This document shows, one piece after another, positions 1 through 7,238 of a DNA stretch of 12,416 bases. Numbering within the stretch: position 1 is the stretch's first letter; every line of letters starts with the position of its first letter. The translations under genes and the position numbers were made by a program. The notes under the pieces are model-generated. The model searched no databases. It had not been told where the DNA came from and saw only the letters and a list, made by a program, of their open reading frames with translations. The stretch spans positions 1 through 12,416 of the forward strand of contig PIVQ01000144.1 of assembly GCA_003354055.1 (NCBI GenBank), given 5' to 3'. This DNA is from Desulfobacteraceae bacterium. Its GTDB lineage: Bacteria; Desulfobacterota; Desulfobacteria; Desulfobacterales; Desulfobacteraceae.

Positions 1-100
1 AAGATTCTCCAGCACCACGGGTTGAACCAGCAAATAACGCTACCGGTACAGTCTTGAATCGCTTTGTTGTTGTGCTGCACTCCTGGTCATAACGGAACAT
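1..100 (-). CDS. Possible 5' end of an unidentified gene running off the left edge
   Basis: An ATG at 100-98 on the minus strand opens a frame that stays open for 33 codons to the window edge. It begins MFRYDQECS, then TTTKRFKTVPVALF and AGSTRGAGES. The residue mix looks protein-like, but I do not recognise the family and there is no clear Shine-Dalgarno sequence upstream. It would be transcribed divergently from the solute-binding protein gene at 176. It may be the start of a transposase or a hypothetical gene, or a chance open frame, since 33 codons is short. Confidence 0.3.
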   Translation of the reverse strand, partial: MFRYDQECSTTTKRFKTVPVALFAGSTRGAGES

Positions 101-175
101 ATTTTTGTTATTTGCTATAGTGTTCTCAATTCAATTATAATTTTTTTTCAAACTTTTTAATTTTTTGGAGATACG

Positions 176-928
176 ATGATGAAATTAAATACATTATTGG
201 CAGTTCTGGTTCTAATCATTTGTTCAAGTGTTACAGCAACGGCTGATTTTCCAAAGCTTTTAATTATGACAGAGGACTATGCCCCTTATAATTTCAAAGC
301 AGATGGAAAGGTTCAGGGAATTGCAGTTGATATGATGGTTGAAATGCTTAAAAAGGTCGGATCGACCCAAGCCCTGAATGATATTAAAGTTCATCCCTGG
401 GCAAGGGGATACAATGATGTCCAGAAAAAACCCAATGCTGTACTTTTTTCCACCACCAGAACAAAGGAAAGGGAAACACTTTTTAAATGGGTATGCCCGA
501 TCAACACGCTTATAACAGAAATGGTTGCTTTAAAATCCAGAAACATTAAAATTTCCTCCAACAAGGATTTGCTGACGTACAAAATCGGCTGTGTGCGGGA
601 TGATGTGGGTCAACAGCTTACGGTTGCTGCCGGGGTGCCATTGGATAAACTGGATCGCATCCTAAATTACGATCTCAATATCAAAAAATTAGACGCCGGA
701 AGGATTGATTTATATGTATCCAGTATGAGCAGTGTGACCTTATATGCAACTCAACTGGGTATTGATCCGGAAAAATTTGAAAGCGTTTATATTTTAGATA
801 AATCCTCCTTATGTTATGCTTTTAACAAGGCGGTATCAGATGATACCATCAAAAAAATGCAGAAAGCATATGATGAGTTGATTGCCGACGGGACGTATGA
901 CAGAATAGTAAAAAAATATAATAAATAA
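176..928 (+). CDS. Periplasmic solute-binding protein, SBP_bac_3 (amino-acid-type) family
   Basis: This is a 250-residue protein with a signal peptide: Met-Met-Lys, a hydrophobic core at about residues 5-18, and an Ala-x-Ala type site (TATA|D) near residue 23, so the mature protein should be periplasmic. It has the usual layout of type II binding proteins of polar-amino-acid ABC importers: a first strand with TEDYAPYNF (ligand pocket), a GIAVDMMVEML helix, PWARGYNDVQ, and an FSTTRTKERETLFKWV stretch shared by many orphan members. The length is normal for the family. A GGAG at 167-170 lies 5 nt before the first ATG (176) and 8 nt before the second (179), so 179 may be the true start. No permease or ATPase gene is nearby, so it could serve a distant transporter or a sensor. 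The ligand cannot be told from sequence. A relic of a related protein follows at 1009-1179. Confidence 0.85.
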   Translation: MMKLNTLLAVLVLIICSSVTATADFPKLLIMTEDYAPYNFKADGKVQGIAVDMMVEMLKKVGSTQALNDIKVHPWARGYNDVQKKPNAVLFSTTRTKERETLFKWVCPINTLITEMVALKSRNIKISSNKDLLTYKIGCVRDDVGQQLTVAAGVPLDKLDRILNYDLNIKKLDAGRIDLYVSSMSSVTLYATQLGIDPEKFESVYILDKSSLCYAFNKAVSDDTIKKMQKAYDELIADGTYDRIVKKYNK

Positions 929-1008
929 TCCTTACTATTCTGTTTTGTTCCACCACCTTCAAAGCAAAAAGCTGATATCTGTCACGATTTCATAACTGAT
1001 GTCCATGA

Positions 1009-1179
1009 ACGATAAAAAGTAATGCAAAAGAATTAAATCTTGACCCCAACCTTTTTGAAGTTGTTTATGATATTAGCTATGTTTTTTATGAAGAGACACC
1101 TGACTGGATTATTGAAAAACTTCAAAAAACTATGAATATTTGGTTCAATAGGGAGGGGGAATTTGTACCAAATGTTTAA
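1009..1179 (+). pseudogene. C-terminal relic of a second solute-binding protein
   Basis: The + frame is open from 1009 to the TAA at 1177-1179 and has no start codon of its own (TGA just upstream at 1006-1008). Its translation contains AKELNLDPNLFEVVYDIS, then YVFYEETPDWIIEKLQKTMN. This lines up with the C-terminal lobe of the intact upstream protein (YATQLGIDPEKFESVYIL ... DDTIKKMQKAYDELI), sharing the L-x-x-D-P-x-x-F-E-x-V-Y core and the following amphipathic helix, with a gap of about four residues. Family members usually read T-P-D-x-I-(V/I)-x-K-L-Q in that helix, and this fragment does. The first 190 or so residues are missing. The likely origin is a tandem duplicate or neighbouring paralogue that lost its 5' part. 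The sequence similarity was judged by eye. Confidence 0.65.
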
Positions 1180-1210
1180 CGGAACCCAACTATCTCTAAA
1201 GATGAGCTGA

Positions 1211-1309
1211 GGCGTTGACTTCTATCTATTGGGATTCGAATTTCTGTATTTAAAATACCCCGGACTTTCCCTGTTAAACCTGCCGTAAAAACTTTAGGAT
1301 ACTAAAAAT
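1211..1309 (+). repeat. Interspersed intergenic repeat, copy A
   Basis: About 100 bp that align by eye with 5229-5334 and 10749-10855. Shared blocks in order are GGCGTTGACTTCTATCTATT (other copies GG(C/T)GTGGACTACTATC), a GGG-TT-GA step, TTTAAAAT, then GACTTTCCCTG, and a closing TTTAGGATA. There is no conserved reading frame among copies, so it is a non-coding repeat and not a protein relic. This copy is the most diverged and lacks a few bases before the last block. Confidence 0.7.
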
Positions 1310-1324
1310 ATTCATTACCGAAAT

Positions 1325-1349
1325 TTTGCTAAAATATAGTTTTAGCAAA
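1325..1349. terminator. Perfect 10-bp AT-rich hairpin
   Basis: TTTGCTAAAA at 1325-1334 and its exact complement TTTTAGCAAA at 1340-1349 flank a 5-nt loop. There is no T-run on either side in the right place, so it is not a canonical intrinsic terminator. It could be a protein-binding inverted repeat or part of a mobile-element end. It sits between repeat copy A and the cassette. Confidence 0.35.
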
Positions 1350-1594
1350 TGCAAGTTATACTTGACTGTTAGGTTCGCCTAAAATTGAGCACTGGAAGAT
1401 GAAATCTTGGGCACTTGACATTTATTGAACTATGCGAACGAAAGTGCTTTACTTATTTTTTCAAATACTCATACCCATTGAAATAAGCTTTGCAATCTTT
1501 TAATCTATATTTTTTTTTAAATTATTGACAATTAGCTGACAATAACTTTAATTATGATATCCCAATAAATTACTAACAAAAGGTGCGTCCAGAA

Positions 1595-2242
1595 ATGGCC
1601 CGATTTCTATTGATCCTCTTATACTTGATTCCTGCCGCACTCCTCCTTCTTTTCTTTTATTTCAATCCTTCAACGGATACGGATATAATCCAAATTACTG
1701 TTCCCAGGACCGATTTTTCCGTTTTTATTATAGGCATCCTAGGCTATTTCCCTTTACTACTCAATTTAACCCTAAAAACGACAGTAAAAGAAGCTATCAA
1801 AGTAAATCTAAAGCACCAATTCGAGAAAAAGCTGATAAAATTCCAAAATTTCTATAAGCATATTAACGAATTAGAGGCCATTCTATTTGAAATCGAAGAA
1901 TCCTTCTCAAAGACACGAAACCGGATTGATGCTGAAACATTAATCCTAAATGACCTGAAGCGATTTAAAGCTCTCATACAAGACTATCTAAAAACTCTAA
2001 ATGACATATATCGGACAAAAACGACCTTCTTCAAAGGCTTTATTAAAACTGAAAGAATTTTTAATCTCATCACTGAAATAGATAAATTTGTCCAAGATGA
2101 CCTTCCAAAAATAGATGATCTTCTTTGTGATCGAGGTCGTCCCAATAGCAATCCCAACAAACAGAGTGTTTTGAGCCAGATAAAGATTATAACCACGATA
2201 GTCGAAATCATTCAAACAAGTATTGATAAAAGAGAGGGTTAA
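1595..2242 (+). CDS. Small membrane protein with two N-terminal helices and a helical cytoplasmic domain
   Basis: The frame can start at GTG 1583 or ATG 1595. I prefer ATG 1595 because AAAAGG at 1578-1583 then acts as ribosome-binding site and the protein begins MARFLLILLYLIPAALLLLF, a normal membrane start. From ATG it has 215 residues. Two hydrophobic helices are visible, about residues 3-23 and 40-61. The remaining 150 or so residues are charged and mostly alpha-helical (runs such as FYKHINELEAILFEIEESF), probably coiled-coil and on the cytoplasmic side. No enzyme motif is seen. The stop codon overlaps the ATG of the downstream NTPase by one base (TAATG), a sign of translational coupling, so the two products probably form one complex. 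The family is unrecognised. It may anchor the NTPase to the membrane or act as its membrane-directed effector; both roles are inference. Confidence 0.75.
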   Translation: MARFLLILLYLIPAALLLLFFYFNPSTDTDIIQITVPRTDFSVFIIGILGYFPLLLNLTLKTTVKEAIKVNLKHQFEKKLIKFQNFYKHINELEAILFEIEESFSKTRNRIDAETLILNDLKRFKALIQDYLKTLNDIYRTKTTFFKGFIKTERIFNLITEIDKFVQDDLPKIDDLLCDRGRPNSNPNKQSVLSQIKIITTIVEIIQTSIDKREG

Positions 2243-4944
2243 TGGAAAAAAGAGAAGCGAGGGTCAGAAAAATAGCTTCATTTTTAGTGCATGAATTAGC
2301 CAAACAACCATTCGAGACATCGGGACAATTCATATACCCAATGTCAGAATTGGGCATTGACCATCTTCGAAACTTGTCTGAAAAAATAGACGACCTTGAT
2401 GAAGAGTCGACAGAGTTCATAAAGTATTGTGCGAAACTCCATGATTGGATTCCAGCCAACCCAAGCAAAAAAGCTGTTGTTGATCATCTGAATGAATTGT
2501 ATGTCGCGTTTTCAGAAATGACTGGCGATACTCGTCACCTCAATGCCTGTACCGATTTTGATGATGGGAGATCATACAATTTTTTTAATTACATCAAGGA
2601 ACCTTCCTTTTTGTTGATCGGAGAAAAAGGTTCAGGAAAGACAACTTTTTTAAATTATTGGTTCAACAACTTTACTGGTCTTTTGGATAGTGAAAGAATT
2701 ATTTGGTATCGCGTTGATGCTGCAAAAATTTACAGGACACAAAAAAAGAAAAATATTGAATGCTCTTTGAGCGATTACCACAAAGTTCATACAGTTTATG
2801 TAACCCTCTCATATGCAGGCATTGCTAAATCTGAACAGACTATAAATCCTATTTTCTCTAAAATTAAAGAGAACATTGAATCCAATGCCAAAAAAGAAAA
2901 AGAAGGTCGGTTAAAAAATGCATATGAAAAAATAGTAAAAGAAATAGATTTCCTTAAAGAAAACAACCTAAAGCAAGGAGAAAATAAAGAGGAGAGAGAA
3001 TACCCTGAATATATTGAGTATCCAGAGCGAACTGATACATTCATACGGAGTGTTTTCTCTGATCCTGATAAATTTAATTATTGCACTCTTCTTTACCAGC
3101 AAATAATCAATTACTACCAATATAATCATTTTACCCTTTTCATCGTGGTTGACGGAGTCGATAACCTGGCATGGCATGAACAAGCGACGTCAAAAATTTA
3201 TCGAGATGTCTGCCAAGGGATAGCAGACCTAATATCCCATATTGATAAACATCAAGTTGGAATGAATGATTATAAGTTGATGGCCGCCATAAGGCCAGAA
3301 ACTGAAAAGGATATTTTAGACAAAATAGATACAACACATCAAAAAGCGCCGGGGAAACCATATGTGATAGGAGAAATCAAACCCCCTCAGATCAGTGGGT
3401 TACTGCATGCAAAGGCAGCTGTTGGCAGGCTTTCACAAAATTCAGATAAGTTACAGCGCCAGCGCAATGAGCTAAACATGAAAAAAGAAAATATGCAGAC
3501 CCTCTTTGGAAAGTACCAAGACTTTGCAGGAAACTATCCCCGAGTACTTTGTGATTACTTAAGAGAAACATATAAAACCGCTGAGAATCAATGCAAACGA
3601 GGTCTGATAAAGGGCCAATTGAAATTGTCCTCGACTAATTTCCGAAACGACCAATCCCTTTTAACAACCTGCTTCAATAACAATATTAGAGCCTGTGCCC
3701 ATAATTTTAACAATATCCACTCTATAAAAATTTACTCTAAAAAAATCGGGATCCCAAATGCTGACGAAGCAGAAAGGTTCCCGGAGTACCTCCTTCTTAA
3801 CGGAGATCGTTTTCTTTATTCCCCAATGAAGGATAAAAGAGTCCAAGGGTGTGCATATTACAATATCTTCTGGTGGGATACTACAGTTACATCAAATACC
3901 CCTTATGTGTGGCATGGATTATGTTCCTTAAGAATTTTGCAATTCTTATCATCCCGCCATGATATACGAAAAGAAGATATCCCAAAGATTATTGGCGACC
4001 TTTTCGGCTACAATAGAGAAATAATAAAAAGAGCACGTGACAAACTTATCGGCAAAGGATTTATAAAGGTGGGCCGAAATCGGGAAGGAGAATTTGCTGA
4101 TTTTTATTTATCCACTAGCGATAAAGGTCACTTTTTAATGGATTTCATGTTCATGTATCCGGACTGGTTATATTTTTGTGCGTTAGATACGCCTTTGGAT
4201 AAACTATTTTTTGCATCCTCGAATCACGTAAAATTACATCGAACACAAACCGATTTCAGGCCACTTTACAATTACAGAGTTGCCTCTGTCCCAACAATAA
4301 TAACATTTCTAAGACATGTTCGAGTACAGCATCAGACGGATATGCAAACAGCTTCATCAAATGTTGATCAATATCTGATAGATGGTTCCGGAAAATATAA
4401 GCTTTTCAGAAATAAAAAGACTTTACAGGACATATTTAGCCTGCCACAAACCTTGGATAGTTTTCTCTATCGATATATGAAAAATGCTTTGCGGGGTCTA
4501 AGTAAAAGTGGGCAGTTTGATGTTCACGTTAAGGAAATAACCGGATATACACTACAGTCGTTCGATGATGATTTTCAATCAAAATCCGATGAATTATTTA
4601 TCACTGCTATCAAATACCTTTTGGAGGAAGAATCGGAAATTTCTTATGCTGATCTTTCTCGAAAAATTGGGGTTCATCAGCCTAACCTCGAAGCCTATGT
4701 TAACGGTACCAACCATTATGACATGAGAAAAAAGATCCAAATTTCAAAATGCTTCGGAAATACTTATTATTCCATGCTGTCAATAGGTCAGCGTGTTTCA
4801 TTAGAAGATAGCTTGAATCCAATAGCTCAAATCGAGCAAATAATACAAGAAAAATTGGATTCTCATGGCATCAGCGAATCAGAGAAATATGCAATCCTCG
4901 AAAACCTAACGAAAAAGTATATAAAGAATTCCCCAGAAACTTGA
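2242..4944 (+). CDS. Large P-loop NTPase (AAA+/STAND-like) with C-terminal HTH-like segments
   Basis: This is a 900-residue protein. A Walker A motif, GEKGSGKTT, lies at residues 127-135 after a 126-residue N-terminal region. A Walker B motif, TLFIVVDGVDN, lies at 298-308 with D304 and D307 as likely Mg/hydrolysis residues. An AAIRPE strand with R351 could be a sensor, and GNYPR at 430-434 resembles the G-N-x-P-R element of STAND/ORC-type ATPases. A charged, Lys/Glu-rich insert lies at about 205-255. Residues about 562-611 look like a winged helix (FGYNREIIKRARDKLIGKGF), and about 798-838 like an XRE-type helix-turn-helix (YADLSRKIGVHQPNLEAYV). No nuclease, TIR or protease motif is visible. 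An AGAGAGG ribosome-binding site at 2231-2237 lies inside the upstream gene. The architecture (switch NTPase plus nucleic-acid-binding-like modules plus a coupled membrane partner) resembles prokaryotic conflict systems in general, but I cannot name a family. The NTPase call is firm; the biological role is inference. Confidence 0.85.
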   Translation: MEKREARVRKIASFLVHELAKQPFETSGQFIYPMSELGIDHLRNLSEKIDDLDEESTEFIKYCAKLHDWIPANPSKKAVVDHLNELYVAFSEMTGDTRHLNACTDFDDGRSYNFFNYIKEPSFLLIGEKGSGKTTFLNYWFNNFTGLLDSERIIWYRVDAAKIYRTQKKKNIECSLSDYHKVHTVYVTLSYAGIAKSEQTINPIFSKIKENIESNAKKEKEGRLKNAYEKIVKEIDFLKENNLKQGENKEEREYPEYIEYPERTDTFIRSVFSDPDKFNYCTLLYQQIINYYQYNHFTLFIVVDGVDNLAWHEQATSKIYRDVCQGIADLISHIDKHQVGMNDYKLMAAIRPETEKDILDKIDTTHQKAPGKPYVIGEIKPPQISGLLHAKAAVGRLSQNSDKLQRQRNELNMKKENMQTLFGKYQDFAGNYPRVLCDYLRETYKTAENQCKRGLIKGQLKLSSTNFRNDQSLLTTCFNNNIRACAHNFNNIHSIKIYSKKIGIPNADEAERFPEYLLLNGDRFLYSPMKDKRVQGCAYYNIFWWDTTVTSNTPYVWHGLCSLRILQFLSSRHDIRKEDIPKIIGDLFGYNREIIKRARDKLIGKGFIKVGRNREGEFADFYLSTSDKGHFLMDFMFMYPDWLYFCALDTPLDKLFFASSNHVKLHRTQTDFRPLYNYRVASVPTIITFLRHVRVQHQTDMQTASSNVDQYLIDGSGKYKLFRNKKTLQDIFSLPQTLDSFLYRYMKNALRGLSKSGQFDVHVKEITGYTLQSFDDDFQSKSDELFITAIKYLLEEESEISYADLSRKIGVHQPNLEAYVNGTNHYDMRKKIQISKCFGNTYYSMLSIGQRVSLEDSLNPIAQIEQIIQEKLDSHGISESEKYAILENLTKKYIKNSPET

Positions 4945-5536
4945 ATCTCGTGCCCTTGTTAGAAGAGTCGTGAGTTATGGGCGAGAGATCACGGATCAAA
5001 CACTGGCGAGGCATTGATAATGTCCATTTTGTTTCTTACTGAAACTGAGGAAGAGAAAAGCAGAATGAGCATTTAGTCTATAATTGTAGCAGCAATTAAT
5101 TTTGAAAAAGCTCTGAATAACAAAAGCAATGTTGGGGCAAAACCAAACTTACGATTAATTATCCTATGGGTAGCTGACATAAAGTGTTCAAATTATCAAT
5201 GATACCAGATCAAATCTGGATAAATTATGGGTGTGGACTACTATCCATTTGGGTTTGAGTTTCAGATTTAAAATTCCCCAAGACTTTCCCTGTAAGCCTT
5301 ATGTTCAGAAAAATATTTGGGGTATTATAAATTTAAAACGGCGCACCTCACATTGCTTCTGTTATTGAATGCTGATTTGAAATAGACCAGAGCGACCGAT
5401 AATACCATCATTGCTGACCTTAGTATTACTGTTTTGTGTTATGGATATCTTTTGAATACAAGAGTATTTTGTCCTTTTACACCAATGCAGAAATCTTAAA
5501 TTTGGACATTCAATTCTTGATGTAGAAACACTAATT
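4945..5536. other. Non-coding gap downstream of the cassette
   Basis: There is no convincing gene and no clear intrinsic terminator after the NTPase stop. A 40-odd codon open frame ends near 5203 (VAAINFEKALNNKS...), but it has no start and no recognisable match. Repeat copy B occupies 5229-5334. The rest is AT-rich sequence with nothing I can assign. Confidence 0.4.
5229..5334 (+). repeat. Interspersed intergenic repeat, copy B
   Basis: About 106 bp. It carries the block GGTGTGGACTACTATCCATT, then TTTGGGTTTGA, TTTCAGATTTAAAATTC, AGACTTTCCCTG, CTTATG and a closing TTTGGGGTAT. It is nearest to copy C and in the same orientation as copies A and C. Together with copy A it flanks the membrane protein/NTPase cassette as a direct repeat. 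Confidence 0.75.
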
Positions 5537-5746
5537 TTAGAAAAGTAATGCAGAGATTAATGTTTGCATCCGAACTCTTTTTGCACACTCTGGTAATTGT
5601 GAATAAGGATATATAAAGAAATTGTCAAACGCCCCTGGAGTATCAAGGTATTTTAGAAACTCAGCCTTAACGTCCTCTATTGTTGAGCCTTTTTCTATGC
5701 TGATAGCCTCTATGGTTTTCCTTATATGTTTAATTGCAGAATTCAT
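5537..5746 (-). CDS. Small hypothetical protein (69 aa)
   Basis: On the minus strand an ATG at 5746 gives 69 residues starting MNSAIKHIRKTIEAISIEKG and ending at the TAA complementing 5537-5539. The frame opens a little earlier with TTG at 5773, but ATG 5746 is the more natural start. The product is probably a compact mixed-charge helical protein, with a FFIYPYSQLPECAKRV patch near the C-terminus. I do not recognise it. No good ribosome-binding site is visible before either start and no terminator follows, so it may be a relic or a chance frame. Residue content is protein-like, hence the moderate score. Confidence 0.4.
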   Translation of the reverse strand: MNSAIKHIRKTIEAISIEKGSTIEDVKAEFLKYLDTPGAFDNFFIYPYSQLPECAKRVRMQTLISALLF

Positions 5747-6229
5747 ACTTATAGAATACAGGTGAAACAACAAAAATTAAAGCCTTTCGAGGTACTTTAT
5801 CAAAGGAAATCAAAAACCGGATAGGATGAAACCTGTTCAAAATTATAATACAAATATGTTAATAAAACGGGCAGTTCGGCTCAAGCATTATTAGCCGATC
5901 AATGAAATTATTAATGGCGGAAATAGTCAAAGATATCATCTAAACTCACAACATTTTTTAGCTCGAAAGCAACAGATACAAGGAAGACAAAATTAGAAAA
6001 TAAAAGCCCCCGGGGTTATCTATAACAAAATACCCGAAAGCCCTGTCCTAAAGGTGTTTACTTCTATTGTTAAACCTGCCTATTTTGAAATTTGGGACAG
6101 CGCCACTGAATACCGCACTTTACTTTTACTCAACACTCTGTTGATTCGATCGTCCTATCTTAAATTAATTTTTGCGGCCTTCTAAAAGGGGACGTCGTTA
6201 GAGGATAAAATATAATTCACACCTGTTTG
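5747..6229. other. Non-coding gap with a truncated repeat
   Basis: This gap is AT-rich with no gene I can support. It contains a short palindrome CCCCGGGG near 6007-6015 next to an A-rich stretch, and a probable internally deleted copy of the interspersed repeat at 6053-6080. Confidence 0.35.
6053..6080 (+). repeat. Probable internally deleted copy (D) of the interspersed repeat
   Basis: GGTGTTTACTTCTAT matches the first block of copy A (GGCGTTGACTTCTAT) with two changes. It is followed directly by TGTTAAACCTGCC, identical to the later part of copy A. The roughly 50 bases that separate these two blocks in copy A are missing. The match is only 28 bases, so chance cannot be excluded. Confidence 0.35.
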
Positions 6230-6263
6230 AAAAAACAAAGAACAAGAAAAATTAATGTTCTTT
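6230..6263 (-). terminator. Intrinsic terminator of the 6274-6672 gene
   Basis: Read on the minus strand, AAAGAACA (6263-6256) and its complement TGTTCTTT (6244-6237) form a perfect 8-bp stem with an 11-nt loop. A G and then six T's (6235-6230) follow. The stem is AT-rich, which fits the local base composition. It starts 10 nt after the stop codon of the minus-strand gene and supports that gene being, or having been, expressed. Confidence 0.65.
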
Positions 6264-6273
6264 CAAATGAAAA

Positions 6274-6672
6274 TTATTTCAGTTCCGACTCAACTTCATT
6301 GAATATGTCCTCAATACGGTACAGCAATTTGTCTGCCTCGGAAAGATTCCGATTGGCAATTTTTTCTTGGACAGCGGCATAAATCTTTTTAAGTTCATCT
6401 TTGTGTTGAATCAGAACTTCCCGCAAATGGGTTCCATCTGTTTGATAAAGAAGTTTATCGATCTGTCCTGCCAGTTCATAAAGAGAAGGTTCCTGAATGA
6501 TCAAATCGGAATGTAAAGACACCAATGAACGGGTCAACCTCGGAAAATCAGCCTCAAAAGTCCTTGAATAAAAAGGCCGAATAGTCACTGTGATTTGCAT
6601 ATACTTACTCAAAGTCGGTCTCCCTGAATCAGTCAGTGAACGATAGAATTCATTTCCGAATTCTTTATTCAT
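6274..6672 (-). CDS. Hypothetical helical protein (132 aa), possibly N-terminally truncated
   Basis: From ATG 6672 the protein has 132 residues beginning MNKEFGNEFYRSLTD. An N-terminal part (ITVTIRPFYSRTFEADF) is followed by about 80 residues of charged amphipathic helices ending NEVESELK. There is no signal peptide, membrane helix or catalytic motif, and I do not recognise the family. The frame is open for another 12 codons upstream (IIAHANAKLSEL) with coding-like residues but no ATG, and there is no ribosome-binding site before 6672. The real start may therefore have been lost, or a non-standard start is used. An intrinsic terminator follows at once at 6263-6230. The group II intron lies about 400 bp upstream in the same orientation. 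Confidence 0.6.
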   Translation of the reverse strand: MNKEFGNEFYRSLTDSGRPTLSKYMQITVTIRPFYSRTFEADFPRLTRSLVSLHSDLIIQEPSLYELAGQIDKLLYQTDGTHLREVLIQHKDELKKIYAAVQEKIANRNLSEADKLLYRIEDIFNEVESELK

Positions 6673-7072
6673 CAGTTCTGATAGTTTTGCATTAGCATGA
6701 GCTATAATTTATTGAGCGCACTCGTTAATCGTTACAGGCAAACACCCGGTGTAAGACATAGTCCGCAATCGTCTTGACAGGGTATCAAGGTCACATCACA
6801 TCTCTACTCGGACCCAGCTGTTTCAACTTATCTATTCAAAAGTGATTCCTCAAGAGTTTTGTTGGGTGATCCTTATATCAGTTATTCCTGACTAAAGTTT
6901 TGCCATAACTACGCAGGAAAATACCATTAAGTAACGCCTTTGAATTACTCATTTGCAACATGACTATTTTTTCGAATAAGGGGATCCAAAAAACGTTCGT
7001 TTTGATCGCGCCAAAATCATTTTCGATGGCTTTCTTCTACGCAAAGAAATTTGATGGGTCTCCCCCATTTTT
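6673..7072. other. Gap and 3' exon side of the group II intron
   Basis: No intact gene is seen. On the minus strand, fragments such as RDQNERFLDPLIRKNS (about 6960-7010) look protein-like but are broken by stops. On the + strand ATG 6960 opens a frame of about 38 codons up to the intron edge. Either could be the remains of the element or gene into which the intron inserted. Confidence 0.3.
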
Positions 7073-7112
7073 ATCCGGGTAGAAGCACCGATTTCCCGGC
7101 GCTCCCCCCACA

Positions 7113-7145
7113 GATCCGTACGTGAAGATTTCCCTCATACGGTTC
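7113..7145 (-). ncRNA. Group II intron domain V
   Basis: Lower stem GAACCGTA pairs with TACGGATC, with the expected CG bulge before the right arm. Upper stem TGAGG pairs with TCTTCA around a GAAA tetraloop. Compared with the usual form (GAGCCGTATG ... CGTACGGTTC, 34 nt), the central triad base is A, its partner is A instead of U giving an A-A mismatch, and the left arm of the upper stem is one base short. Domain V is the catalytic core, so these changes suggest loss of splicing. Confidence 0.75.
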
Positions 7146-7238
7146 CTTGGCTCTGATTCTTTTTACCGAATCTTCGACCATACAGGCGACGCCCCGTATG
7201 GCGCATAACTTTGCTACCCTGCTCTGGCATTTCGAATA

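Larger units (their letters stand above)
1180..1594. other. Non-coding gap upstream of the two-gene cassette
   Basis: This gap holds repeat copy A and the hairpin at 1325-1349; I see no gene in it. The last 120 bases are very AT-rich. A TTGACA at 1525-1530 is a possible -35 element and TATGAT at 1553-1558 a possible -10 element, but the 22-nt spacing is too long for a standard sigma-70 promoter. The true promoter of the cassette therefore stays unassigned. Confidence 0.4.

Noticed and set aside
5080..5203. Open frame beginning VAAINFEKALNNKS
   Set aside because: About 40 codons, no start codon, no ribosome-binding site, no recognisable family; kept only as a remark in the gap entry.
5196..5360. 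Open frame of about 55 codons across repeat copy B
   Set aside because: The same frame is not open in copies A and C, so it does not reflect a conserved protein.
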